Virus record (IMG/VR): IMGVR_UViG_3300046804_004793
Location: 1 to 47,633 of that record
Origin: a virus
Reading direction: 5' to 3' (one strand)
Length of the DNA: 47,633 nt
Made by a program: the position numbers and the translations under genes. Positions 40,191 through 47,633 of this stretch are shown here, piece after piece. Below the pieces are notes generated by a model. That model did not search any database. It was given only the letters and a program-made list of their open reading frames with translations, and was not told where the DNA came from. Within the stretch, counting starts at the first letter, position 1, and each line of letters opens with the position of its first letter.

Positions 40191-40697
40191 ATGACACATT
40201 TATCTTTATTTGGTCCAGGTTTTAAGGACGTTGATAAGTTCTTTGTTGGTTTTGATGATCAGTTCAACAAGCTCGCAAAGATTCATGATGATCTCACAAA
40301 AAATATTCCTAACTACCCTCCCTACAACATTAAGAAGACAGGCGATAACACGTATGTCATTGAGATGGCTGTAGCTGGGTTTGCCAAGCAAGACATCGAA
40401 ATCGAGCTTGCAGACGGTAAGATGATCGTCAGAGGCAATGTTAAAGATGATAATGAGAATGACAATTTCTTGTTTAAGGGAATTGCTGCTCGCAACTTTA
40501 CACGTACATTTGCACTTGAAGATCAAATAGAAGTCAAAGATGCAGAGATGCTCAATGGCATGTTGAAGGTGTTCTTGGAACGAATCATTCCCGAACACAA
40601 AAAGCCAAAGAAAATCGAGGTTAAGGAAAAGTCTGAAAAGGCGCCTGCTTCTAAAAATCAACTTCTTACAGAAGACCCACAAGGTCGCGACCTGTAA
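40191..40697 (+). CDS. HSP20-family small heat shock protein
   Basis: Small heat shock protein of 168 residues. The alpha-crystallin domain spans about 45-145: YPPYNIKKTGDNTYVIEMAVAGFAKQDIEIELADGKMIVRG, then NFTRTFALEDQIEVKDAEMLNGMLKVFLERIIPE. It ends with the KKPKKIEV tail typical of IbpA-like proteins. HSP20 genes are common in T4-like cyanophages. It likely holds unfolded proteins during virion production. The ATG at 40191 has GGAG upstream; an earlier in-frame ATG lies inside the previous gene and is not used here. Confidence 0.93.
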   Translation: MTHLSLFGPGFKDVDKFFVGFDDQFNKLAKIHDDLTKNIPNYPPYNIKKTGDNTYVIEMAVAGFAKQDIEIELADGKMIVRGNVKDDNENDNFLFKGIAARNFTRTFALEDQIEVKDAEMLNGMLKVFLERIIPEHKKPKKIEVKEKSEKAPASKNQLLTEDPQGRDL

Positions 40698-40704
40698 TTA
40701 AAAC

Positions 40705-40732
40705 CAGCCGGCTTTGCCGGCTGTCATTTTGT
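40705..40732 (+). terminator. Rho-independent terminator after hsp20
   Basis: Nine-base-pair stem CAGCCGGC(T) / (A)GCCGGCTG region with core AGCCGGC/GCCGGCT around a TTT loop, followed by TCATTTTGTT. It is GC-rich and well positioned eight bases after the HSP20 stop. Confidence 0.75.
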
Positions 40733-40755
40733 TCAAAAGACATATGGGTAGAAAC

Positions 40756-40908
40756 ATGCATATAACACTAGAAAGGTTTTGGCACTGGGTCAGAACGTCA
40801 TTTACTATATCATATCAAGAAGAAATTCACTCGTACCTTGCTCATTCGACGGATCTTTGTGATCTAGAACATCGTATGCGTATACTAGCTCACAGGGGAA
40901 TGCTATGA
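40756..40908 (+). CDS. DUF3563-like small protein
   Basis: Protein of 50 residues (54 if it starts at the ATG at 40744). The pattern (LERFWHWVRTSF..., EEIHSYLAHSTDLCDLEHRMRILAHRG) matches DUF3563, a small proteobacterial family with a YL-x-x-A/S-x-D-x-x-DLE-x-R-x-R core. The function is unknown. A host-like gene of this kind suggests exchange with a proteobacterial host. It is coupled to the next mini-gene by ATGA. Confidence 0.5.
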   Translation: MHITLERFWHWVRTSFTISYQEEIHSYLAHSTDLCDLEHRMRILAHRGML

Positions 40909-41003
40909 AACTATTCAAATACATTTGGGACGTGATGATGGACATTGCTGAAACGAGAGCAAGACACCTTGAAAAGCATCCGGACTTGATGAAGATGTAT
41001 TGA
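40905..41003 (+). CDS. Mini-protein of 32 residues
   Basis: Very short gene: MKLFKYIWDVMMDIAETRAR then HLEKHPDLMKMY. It is an amphipathic helix with Trp and Arg, similar in style to the preceding DUF3563-like product. It overlaps that gene by ATGA and its stop codon overlaps a late-promoter box. It is supported only by coupling and protein-like composition. Confidence 0.4.
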   Translation: MKLFKYIWDVMMDIAETRARHLEKHPDLMKMY

Positions 41004-41009
41004 TAAATA
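41002..41009 (+). promoter_or_regulatory. T4-type late promoter (GATAAATA)
   Basis: GATAAATA overlapping the mini-protein stop, 23 bases before the nucleotidyltransferase-like gene. It is the only late box in the right-hand half and suggests that this gene, unlike its replication neighbours, is expressed late. Confidence 0.55.
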
Positions 41010-41031
41010 AAGGATCACAAACAGGTCCTTT

Positions 41032-41769
41032 ATGATGCAATCATCACAACTACACAGTCTTAACGAAGCGGTCGCGAAGATCACGCTTCAATATCATCGC
41101 ACGCTTAACGCAAAGCTGTGGACGGATTATAAACTTGACACATCTGTCAGAGCAAAGCTGCTTGAAATTGCGGGCGTGTGGCAAAAGTTTGCAAATATTC
41201 AAAACGCACATATACTTGATATTGTGCTTACTGGTGGCAATGCCAACTATAACTACACGCCTCAATCCGATCTTGACGTTCATTTGGTAGTTGACTACAA
41301 AAAAATGTCATGTGGCGATACTTTACTAATGGATTATTTCATGGCAAAGAAGTCGCTGTGGGCTGCGACTCATAGTACAATTCGTGTAAAAGGATATCCA
41401 GTTGAGTTATTTGCTGAAGATAAGACGTCAAAGCCCAAACAAGGACAAGGCGTCTTTTCTCTAAAGAACAATAAGTGGATTCAAAAACCTGAGTTAGTAC
41501 TTCTTAATTTCAAGAAAGACGACTTGCTTGCTCAAAAAGTTGAGTTTTATGCTCGACAGATCGACAGTGTAATTAAAGGCAAGCAAGACCAAGAGACCGC
41601 CTCCCTATTAAACGATAGAATTCGCAGTATGAGAGCTGCTGCCATACAGCGCGGTGGTGAATTCTCGTTTGAAAATCTCGTGTTCAAAGAACTGCGTAAT
41701 CGTGGTCTAATTACTCGTCTTTCCAATTACTTAAAGACACAGCAAGATAAACAGTTGTCTCTTCGTTAA
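41032..41769 (+). CDS. Nucleotidyltransferase-like (Pol-beta superfamily) protein
   Basis: Protein of 245 residues. The segment IVLTGGNANYNYTPQSDLDVHLVVDY has the superfamily's G-G/S, then Asp-x-Asp (SDLDVH) metal-binding pattern. VKGYPVELFAED could supply the third carboxylate. The C-terminal half is helical and basic (RIRSMRAAAIQRGGEFSFENLVFKELRNRGLITRLSNYL). The substrate is unknown. The late promoter suggests a virion or late role. The two adjacent ATGs (41032 and 41035) cannot be told apart. Confidence 0.6.
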   Translation: MMQSSQLHSLNEAVAKITLQYHRTLNAKLWTDYKLDTSVRAKLLEIAGVWQKFANIQNAHILDIVLTGGNANYNYTPQSDLDVHLVVDYKKMSCGDTLLMDYFMAKKSLWAATHSTIRVKGYPVELFAEDKTSKPKQGQGVFSLKNNKWIQKPELVLLNFKKDDLLAQKVEFYARQIDSVIKGKQDQETASLLNDRIRSMRAAAIQRGGEFSFENLVFKELRNRGLITRLSNYLKTQQDKQLSLR

Positions 41770-41783
41770 TACAACTGTATAAT
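41755..41783 (+). promoter_or_regulatory. Sigma70-like promoter before DNA polymerase, TTGTCT-17-TATAAT
   Basis: -35 TTGTCT at 41755-41760, a 17-base spacer and a perfect -10 TATAAT at 41778-41783. This leaves about 18 bases of leader with TTGGAG before the gp43 GTG. It is the best host-type promoter in the window. Confidence 0.7.
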
Positions 41784-41808
41784 ACAAATATTTGTCATTG
41801 GAGTTTGT

Positions 41809-44532
41809 GTGAAATTTTACACTCACGTAGCGCGTGTTGGTGAGCGTTTGCTTGTTCGTGGTTATGAGAATGGTAAAGCATTTAAGGATGTTGTGGATTA
41901 TAAACCATACATCTTTATTACTTCTAACAGCGAATCACAATACAGGACACTTGGTGGTAAGTCCGTCTCAAAACTCTATCCTGGGTCGATGAAAGAAACC
42001 GCCGACTACATTAGTGAGTACTCTAACGTCGGCGGTCATGAAATATATGGCGTGCTGCCTTACGTCTATCAATATATCAACGATCAGTACACAGGTGAAA
42101 TTCAGTACGATCCATTACTGATTTCCGTTGTCACCTTGGATATTGAGACAGAGTCTGAGGGTGGCTTTCCGAATATCAAGACAGCAAACAAAGCCCTCAC
42201 TGCTATTACTATTCGCAAGAACGATCGCTCGATTACATTCGGTATTCGCGAATACCGAACGGAACATGATTATGTAACGTATATTCAATGTCGCGACGAG
42301 CGAGATATGATCATGCGTTTCCTCGATGTATGGAACACGCCTGACTGGTTACCGGACGTGCTGACTGGTTGGAACGTAGAGTTTTTTGATATGCCATACA
42401 TTATCAATCGCATTGAGAGGATGTTTGATGAAAAGACAGCGCTGCGTTTGTCGCCGTGGAATCGTTGGGAAAAACGAATGAACCCAAACGCTCGGGATCT
42501 CGCAGCAGATGATCCCGATCGCTATATGAGGTTCCCTCTTGGTATATCTGTCCTCGATTATATGGCTCTTTATAAGAAGTTCACGTTCTCACAACAAGAA
42601 AGCTTCAAACTAGATCACATTGCATTTATTGAGTTGGGTGAACGTAAGTTGGATTATGAATCGTTGGGGTTTGATTCTCTCGATGCGTTCTATAAGGGTG
42701 ACTTTCAAAACTATATTAATTACAACATCCGTGACGTTGATCTGGTTTATAAGTTAGATCAAAAGATGAGACTACTTGAACAGGTATATGCTATTGCGTA
42801 TGACGGCAAGGTCAACTACATTGATAGCTTAACCACTGTAGGGATGTGGGACGTAATTATTCATAACTATCTTCTAAGTAAGAACATTGTGATTCCAATG
42901 AAAGAGGTTGGAGATAAGCCTCGTCAGATTGAGGGTGCATTTGTTAAAGATCCTCAAGTTGGGTTACATAAGTGGGTTGTTTCGTTTGATTTGAATAGTC
43001 TGTATCCACATTTGATTATGCAGTACAATATCTCGCCTGAGACGTTACAAGGTCAGATGCTGGAGTATGATCTTGCTGTTACTCCGCGCAGCGTTGATAT
43101 GTTTTTAGACGGCGATCTCGACCGTGTACGTGATGAGGAAGAACGCACGCGTATATTAGAGAATATTATCAATGCTACATCAGGGTTTGGACCCAAGACT
43201 AAATCTAAGCTGACGGAATACTTCCTGTCGTTCGAGACAGTAAGAGAAGTGCTTGAAAAGCATAACGTAACAATCACTCCTACCGGTTGCTTATTTGATA
43301 AATCCCAGCGAGGTTTCCTACCAACGTTGATGGAAACAATGTATAACGACCGCTCCGCTTGGAAAAAGCGCATGCTTGAAGCTAAGAAGATGTATGAGAA
43401 GGAAAAGTCAAAGCATTGGGAAAATGAGATCGCACGCTGTCATAATATGCAGCTTGCAAAAAAGATTCAGCTCAACTCTGCTTATGGTGCGTTGTCTAAT
43501 CAGTTCTTCCGTTGGTTTGATAATCGTCTTGCTGAATCAATTACCAAAGCCGGTCAACTCTCAATTCGCTGGATGGAGCGCGAAATCAATAGCTATCTCA
43601 ACAAGACGCTGAAGACGCAAAACAAAGACTATGTGATCGCCATTGACACGGACTCGATGTATGTGACGCTGGATGGTCTTGTAGAAAAGGTATACGGGCC
43701 CGCTGTGTCTAAGATGGATGTTAAACAATTGGTAGACTTTCTCGATAGAACGAGCCAGCAAATACTTGAACCATTTATTGATGAGAAGTATCAACAACTT
43801 GCAAATTATGTTTCCGCTTACGAACAGAAAATGAAGATGAAGCGTGAGGCGATTGCAAACAAAGGAATATGGACAGGAAAGAAGCACTACATTCTTAATG
43901 TGTATGATTTGGAGGGAGTGCGATACGAAGAGCCAAAACTTAAAATGCAGGGGATCGAGGCTGTCCGCTCATCCACACCTTCTGCATGTCGTGAAAACAT
44001 TAAGAAGGCTCTTGGTATTATTATGAATAAGAACGAAGCTGATATTCAAACATTTATTCGTGATTTTCGCAAAGAGTTTAAGAAGCTACCTTTTGAGGAC
44101 GTTGCATTTCCTCGTAGCGTGAGAGGATTGATTAGAGAAGATATCAAAGGCAAGAACGGTGAGATTGTTCAAAAGGCGTACGATACGGGGTCATTGAACT
44201 TCAAACCGAGTACTCCAATCCACGTAAAAGGATCGTTGATATATAACCATCTAATTAAACTACGTAAACTCGACACACGTTATCCGGTTATTGGTGAAGG
44301 TGAAAAGATTAAGTTCTGTTATATGCTTGGGTCATCTCCGTTGCCCCGTACTCAGGATAAGAACCCCGTTATAGCTACTCCTGGTAAGCTTCCTAAAGAG
44401 CTTAACTTGGACAAATACATCGACTATGATATGCAGTATGAAAAAGCTTTTGTTGAACCAATTAAAACAATCCTCGATGTGATAGGATGGAAGGAAGGAA
44501 ATGACCAACAAACCCTCGACGTTTTCTTTTGA
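41809..44532 (+). CDS. 43: DNA polymerase gp43, GTG start
   Basis: Family B replicative polymerase of 907 residues (T4 is 898). The 3'-5' exonuclease Exo I is TLDIETES (Asp111, Glu113) and Exo II lies in TGWNVEFFDMPY. Polymerase motif A is FDLNSLYPHLI, motif B KKIQLNSAYGAL and motif C DTDSMYVT. The C-terminus ends in DVFF, a hydrophobic sliding-clamp-binding tail like T4's. The GTG at 41809 has TTGGAG six bases upstream. No intein or split as found in some relatives. The next gene starts inside its 3' end. Confidence 0.97.
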   Translation: MKFYTHVARVGERLLVRGYENGKAFKDVVDYKPYIFITSNSESQYRTLGGKSVSKLYPGSMKETADYISEYSNVGGHEIYGVLPYVYQYINDQYTGEIQYDPLLISVVTLDIETESEGGFPNIKTANKALTAITIRKNDRSITFGIREYRTEHDYVTYIQCRDERDMIMRFLDVWNTPDWLPDVLTGWNVEFFDMPYIINRIERMFDEKTALRLSPWNRWEKRMNPNARDLAADDPDRYMRFPLGISVLDYMALYKKFTFSQQESFKLDHIAFIELGERKLDYESLGFDSLDAFYKGDFQNYINYNIRDVDLVYKLDQKMRLLEQVYAIAYDGKVNYIDSLTTVGMWDVIIHNYLLSKNIVIPMKEVGDKPRQIEGAFVKDPQVGLHKWVVSFDLNSLYPHLIMQYNISPETLQGQMLEYDLAVTPRSVDMFLDGDLDRVRDEEERTRILENIINATSGFGPKTKSKLTEYFLSFETVREVLEKHNVTITPTGCLFDKSQRGFLPTLMETMYNDRSAWKKRMLEAKKMYEKEKSKHWENEIARCHNMQLAKKIQLNSAYGALSNQFFRWFDNRLAESITKAGQLSIRWMEREINSYLNKTLKTQNKDYVIAIDTDSMYVTLDGLVEKVYGPAVSKMDVKQLVDFLDRTSQQILEPFIDEKYQQLANYVSAYEQKMKMKREAIANKGIWTGKKHYILNVYDLEGVRYEEPKLKMQGIEAVRSSTPSACRENIKKALGIIMNKNEADIQTFIRDFRKEFKKLPFEDVAFPRSVRGLIREDIKGKNGEIVQKAYDTGSLNFKPSTPIHVKGSLIYNHLIKLRKLDTRYPVIGEGEKIKFCYMLGSSPLPRTQDKNPVIATPGKLPKELNLDKYIDYDMQYEKAFVEPIKTILDVIGWKEGNDQQTLDVFF

Positions 44533-44782
44533 TAATGATGACGACTTTGGATTTACCATCGTCGACGAGACCGATCTAACTTCTGGTCACACAATTCGGT
44601 CTAAAGAGTTGACTGACAAACTCCAAATGATGTATGATGCAATCTTGCCTCTGCTCAAAAACTTGAGCAAGAATCCCGAACAAGATATTATTAAGTGGCC
44701 AAACCGTAAAGCTAAAATTGCAGAGTTTAAAAAGCGACTTGAAACAATATGCGGCGATGATATAAAGGTTAAGACATTATGA
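44501..44782 (+). CDS. Conserved-looking hypothetical protein between gp43 and uvsX
   Basis: Protein of 93 residues: an acidic, Phe-containing N-terminus (FSFDNDDDFGFTIVDETDL), then a helical basic part (LTDKLQMMYDAILPLLKNLSKNPEQDIIKWPNRKAKIAEFKKRLE). Proteins of this type occur beside uvsX in T4-like cyanophages. The function is unknown. AAGGAA lies before the ATG inside gp43, and it ends in ATGA with the next gene. Confidence 0.7.
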   Translation: MTNKPSTFSFDNDDDFGFTIVDETDLTSGHTIRSKELTDKLQMMYDAILPLLKNLSKNPEQDIIKWPNRKAKIAEFKKRLETICGDDIKVKTL

Positions 44783-44964
44783 ATGATTTTGAAACACATC
44801 CGCGAGGCACAATTGCAGAAATTCAAGCCTCACGTAAATTAGCAAATACTATTGATCTTGTAACGCAACAGTATGGCCGTGGTATTGTTCCTCACGAAGT
44901 GTGGAACGCGTACCAGGAATTGTGTAATGTATACAACAAACATATGTTAAATGGAGATGTATGA
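44779..44964 (+). CDS. Small hypothetical protein upstream of uvsX
   Basis: Protein of 61 residues, helical (ASRKLANTIDLVTQQYGRGIVPHEVWNAYQELCNVYNKHML). No family is recognised. It is coupled by ATGA on both sides, which places it in the replication/recombination operon. It could be a small partner of a replication protein, by position only. Confidence 0.6.
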   Translation: MNDFETHPRGTIAEIQASRKLANTIDLVTQQYGRGIVPHEVWNAYQELCNVYNKHMLNGDV

Positions 44965-45989
44965 GTGATTTTCTTCGTGAATTAATTAAGGAGCTAAAGG
45001 ATGAAGATACTTCTTTGGCCGTTGACGGCACTGGTAGTGCTGAGTTTGGGGGTTTTATTGATACTGGCAGCTACGCTCTCAACGCTGTTCTCTCTGGTAG
45101 CCTCTTTGGCGGCGTACCTGATAATAAAGTTACAGCTTTTGCAGGCGAGTCCGCTACTGGTAAAACTTACTTCGTTCTTGGGGTCGTCAGAAGTTTCCTC
45201 GAGAAACACCCCACAGGAGCAGTCGTATACTACGATACAGAAGCAGCGGTCACCAAAGCAATGATGGAAGAACGTGGAATTGATACTTCGCGCGTTATTA
45301 TTTCAGAACCAGACACAATCCAAAAGTTCAAAACCCACGCACTTAAACTTTTAGATGCCTATGATCAAAAGGACGAGAAGACGCGTCCACCAATGATGTT
45401 TGTTCTTGACAGTCTTGGCATGCTATCGACTTCCAAGGAAATGGAAGATAGCTTAGAAGGCAAAGACACAAGAGACATGACAAAGGCTCAAATTATCAAA
45501 GCTGCATTTCGAGTGTTGACTTTGAAGCTGGCAAAGGTTAAAATACCAATGCTTGTAACCAATCACGTCTATGAACTAGTCGGTTCGTACGTGCCAACGA
45601 AGGAGCTGGGTGGTGGAACAGGACTCAAATATGCAGCTAGCACGATTGCTATGCTCTCCAAGCGTAAAGAAAAGGATGGAACAGACGTCATTGGGAACAT
45701 CATTAAAATCAAAATGTACAAGTCCCGACTCTCAAAAGAGAACAGTCAAATCGAAGTGCTACTTACTTACGCCGAAGGGCTCGATAGGTATTATGGCCTC
45801 CTAGACCTTGCTGAGAAACATGGTATCTTTAAAAAGGTATCTACTCGTTACCAACTTCCCGACGGTACAACGGCCTTTGGAAAAAACATTAATGAAGAAC
45901 CAGGGAAATACTTTACCCCTGAAGTACTGCAACAGTTAGAAGTGGCTGTGCAAAAAGAATTTAAATATGGAGTTAACGATGAGCAATGA
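44961..45989 (+). CDS. uvsX: RecA-like recombinase UvsX
   Basis: UvsX strand-exchange protein of 342 residues (T4 is 391). Walker A is AGESATGKTYF (residues 61-71). VVYYDTEAAV carries the catalytic Glu, and Walker B is MMFVLDSLGMLS. The VTNHVYELVGSYVPTKELGGGTGLKYAASTIAML segment covers the L2 DNA-binding region. It works with UvsY and UvsW, also in this window. GGAGATGT precedes the ATG. It overlaps the next gene by 11 bases. Confidence 0.95.
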   Translation: MSDFLRELIKELKDEDTSLAVDGTGSAEFGGFIDTGSYALNAVLSGSLFGGVPDNKVTAFAGESATGKTYFVLGVVRSFLEKHPTGAVVYYDTEAAVTKAMMEERGIDTSRVIISEPDTIQKFKTHALKLLDAYDQKDEKTRPPMMFVLDSLGMLSTSKEMEDSLEGKDTRDMTKAQIIKAAFRVLTLKLAKVKIPMLVTNHVYELVGSYVPTKELGGGTGLKYAASTIAMLSKRKEKDGTDVIGNIIKIKMYKSRLSKENSQIEVLLTYAEGLDRYYGLLDLAEKHGIFKKVSTRYQLPDGTTAFGKNINEEPGKYFTPEVLQQLEVAVQKEFKYGVNDEQ

Positions 45990-46626
45990 ACTAACAACAA
46001 CTAATCAAGAGCCTGATATGGACGCGAAGAATACCATCTTCTATAATCCTATCTTTCCTATTATGACTGCTATGATCAATCTCGAGCTACCTGTTGAGGA
46101 CATGGCATCGGGAATCTATCAGCTTGCCTCTGATATTAAGAACTATGAAGGTGGATACACAACGTTTTATAACCGTCAGTCGATTGATCATATTAAGGGG
46201 ATTCCTGAACTGAAGGAGGCTATTTACGGCATTGTTATGTCGTTTACACGTGAGCTAAAGGTGGAAGTCAATCCAAATAAGTGCTCCATTCAATTATGGG
46301 CTAGTGTGATTAGAAAAGACGGCCATCATGGTATTCATCATCACGCCCGTTCAATGTATTCTGGAACATTCTACGTTAATGTGAATGATAACAGTGCACC
46401 CTTGGTGTTTATGAATCCGACGATGCAGATGCGTTGTCATGATCCCGCACCATCACGTCCAGAAGACCTTGGTCCATTTACGAGCGAGTCGCTTGTAATT
46501 AAACCTAAAACCAATCAACTCATCATGTGGCCGTCATGGTTGCTGCACCACGTGCCTGTACATCAGGATAGCGCCCCTCGTGTTGCCATTTCTTTCAATG
46601 TTGATTTCGCACCACCTGGAGTCTAA
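45979..46626 (+). CDS. Putative 2OG-Fe(II) oxygenase (PF13759-like)
   Basis: Protein of 215 residues resembling the phage oxygenase family first named CHP02466. The proximal segment QLWASVIRKDGHHGIHHHARSMYSGTFYV has the family's His cluster before S-G-x-x-Y. The distal part (LIMWPSWLLHHVPVHQDSAPRVAISFNV) has the second His and the Arg. The ATG at 45979 has GGAG six bases upstream; an earlier in-frame ATG is less well placed. It lies between uvsX and gp41, a common site for this gene in marine T4-like phages. Confidence 0.78.
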   Translation: MSNELTTTNQEPDMDAKNTIFYNPIFPIMTAMINLELPVEDMASGIYQLASDIKNYEGGYTTFYNRQSIDHIKGIPELKEAIYGIVMSFTRELKVEVNPNKCSIQLWASVIRKDGHHGIHHHARSMYSGTFYVNVNDNSAPLVFMNPTMQMRCHDPAPSRPEDLGPFTSESLVIKPKTNQLIMWPSWLLHHVPVHQDSAPRVAISFNVDFAPPGV

Positions 46627-47633
46627 ATGGTTGAGGACTTGATCCTTTCAAACCTATTGTATAATGAAGGATATGGCCGTAAGGTCATTCCTTTTTTGCA
46701 CGAACGGTACTTTACGACAAAGTATGACCGTGTAATATTCAATTGTATTAAATCACACGTTGCAGAGTATAATAGGTTTCCTGATAAAACTGTTCTCGGC
46801 GTTGCTGTTGACAGTTTGACCAACCTCAATCAGGACGAAGTCTCCAACATCCATTCGCGTTTGCATGGACTTCAATCTGACCAAGCTGACGAACAGTGGC
46901 TAATTGACCAGACAGAAAAGTTCTGTAAGGATAAGGCAATATACAATGCAATCTCTGACTCCATTGTTATTCTTGATGACAAAACGGGCAAGCAGAATGT
47001 TGGCAGTATTCCTTTATTACTAGAAGAGGCTCTAAGTGTATCATTTGACACCAACATAGGACATGACTTCTTTGAGGATATTAATACACGATATGATTTC
47101 TACCACAAACAAGAAAGCCGCATTTCTTTTGATCTTGATTACTTAAACAAGATCACTAAGGGTGGCCTACCTCGAAAAACTCTCAACGTTATTCTTGCTG
47201 GTACCGGAGTTGGGAAATCCCTCTTCATGTGTCATTGTACGGCATCTAACCTTGCTGCAGGAAAAAATGTGCTGTATATCACAATGGAGATGGCAGAGGA
47301 ACGGATTGCAGAGCGTATCGATGCTAATCTTACAAACACAACACTCGACGAACTTGCATTTTTGCCTCGTGATGTTTATGTTAAAAAAATTGAACGTGTG
47401 AAAGAAAAGACTGTAGGCAAGTTAATTATTAAAGAATACCCAACAGCCTCCGCTGGCTCGGCTAATTTTCGTCATTTGCTAAATGAACTTCGACTTAAGA
47501 AAAAGTTCAAGCCAGATATTATATACATTGACTATTTAAACATTTGTACATCGAGTAGAATTCGTCAGGGTGCGAACGTCAATTCGTACACGTATGTTAA
47601 AGCCATTGCTGAAGAACTTCGTGGCCTTGCGGT
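46627..47633 (+). CDS. 41: Replicative helicase gp41 (DnaB family), cut by window end
   Basis: N-terminal 335 residues of the phage DnaB-type helicase (T4 gp41 is 475). There is an N-terminal helical domain (residues 1-140, VEDLILSNLLYNEGYGRKVIPFLHERYF). The RecA-like motor follows with Walker A AGTGVGKS at 191-198, ITMEM, and Walker B PDIIYIDYLNIC. The ATG starts directly after the preceding stop (TAAATG). No stop codon occurs before the window edge, so the gene continues beyond it. Confidence 0.95.
   Translation, partial: MVEDLILSNLLYNEGYGRKVIPFLHERYFTTKYDRVIFNCIKSHVAEYNRFPDKTVLGVAVDSLTNLNQDEVSNIHSRLHGLQSDQADEQWLIDQTEKFCKDKAIYNAISDSIVILDDKTGKQNVGSIPLLLEEALSVSFDTNIGHDFFEDINTRYDFYHKQESRISFDLDYLNKITKGGLPRKTLNVILAGTGVGKSLFMCHCTASNLAAGKNVLYITMEMAEERIAERIDANLTNTTLDELAFLPRDVYVKKIERVKEKTVGKLIIKEYPTASAGSANFRHLLNELRLKKKFKPDIIYIDYLNICTSSRIRQGANVNSYTYVKAIAEELRGLA

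Noticed and set aside
40206-40682. Minus-strand open frame of 158 codons opposite HSP20
   Set aside because: It is antisense to a clear small heat shock gene. Its sequence is Phe/Leu/Cys-rich with no recognisable domain.
3352-44532. Inteins or introns in gp17 and gp43
   Set aside because: Both genes are full-length and uninterrupted through their motifs, with lengths close to T4.
1-47633. tRNA genes
   Set aside because: I looked for GGTTCGAAT-type T arms with acceptor stems, especially in intergenic gaps. The few GTTCGA-like strings lie inside coding genes and lack a cloverleaf.

Overview
The window is a segment of the genome of a T4-like tailed phage (Myoviridae-type, contractile tail). 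The evidence is a near-complete run of T4 core genes in the order typical of marine and freshwater T4-like phages (gp13-gp23, gp3, uvsY, uvsW, gp55, gp47, gp46, gp45, gp44, gp62, regA, gp43, uvsX, gp41). Genes mostly overlap by 1-4 bases (ATGA or TTGA junctions). T4-type late-promoter boxes (TATAAATA and close variants) precede the structural genes. The host cannot be fixed from sequence alone. Sec signal peptides, a DUF3563-like small protein and sigma70-like promoters point to a Gram-negative, probably proteobacterial, host. No tRNA gene, CRISPR array, insertion sequence or intein was seen.

Layout. (1) 1-14.8 kb: virion morphogenesis. A C1q-like fibre protein, neck proteins gp13/gp14, tail completion gp15, terminase gp16/gp17, sheath gp18, tube gp19, portal gp20, prohead core proteins, protease gp21, scaffold gp22, major capsid gp23 and tail completion gp3. 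(2) 14.8-20.4 kb: recombination and late-transcription genes uvsY, uvsW, an Sm-like protein, sigma factor gp55, and the gp47/gp46 nuclease. (3) 20.4-29.3 kb: a dense accessory operon. It holds peptide deformylase, a minimal UDP-glucose-dehydrogenase-like protein, QueE, QueD, a TauD-like oxygenase, FolE, a GIY-YIG-like protein, a methyltransferase, a second QueD-like T-fold protein, a DpdA-type DNA guanine transglycosylase, a gp1-like dNMP kinase, a dUTPase-family protein with an AT-hook tail, and a glycosyltransferase. (4) 29.3-32.9 kb: sliding clamp, clamp loader (split by a four-gene insertion) and RegA. (5) 32.9-36.9 kb: the only minus-strand block, encoding five membrane or exported proteins. 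One has seven tandem 22-residue Cys repeats. (6) 37-41.8 kb: small accessory genes, including a metallophosphoesterase, dCMP deaminase, a rubrerythrin/rubredoxin gene pair, HSP20, a DUF3563-like protein and a nucleotidyltransferase-like protein. (7) 41.8 kb to the end: DNA polymerase gp43, uvsX, a 2OG-oxygenase-like gene and helicase gp41, which is cut by the window edge.

The most interesting system is the 7-deazaguanine DNA-modification set. FolE, QueD and QueE make 7-carboxy-7-deazaguanine (CDG) from GTP, and DpdA would exchange guanine in phage DNA for the modified base. No QueC is visible. A second, catalytic-Cys-less QueD-like protein lies directly upstream of dpdA. This suggests that CDG or a CDG-derived base, rather than preQ0, may be inserted, unless QueC comes from the host or from outside the window. 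Second to this are the exported Cys-repeat cassette on the opposite strand and the phage-borne rubrerythrin-rubredoxin pair.
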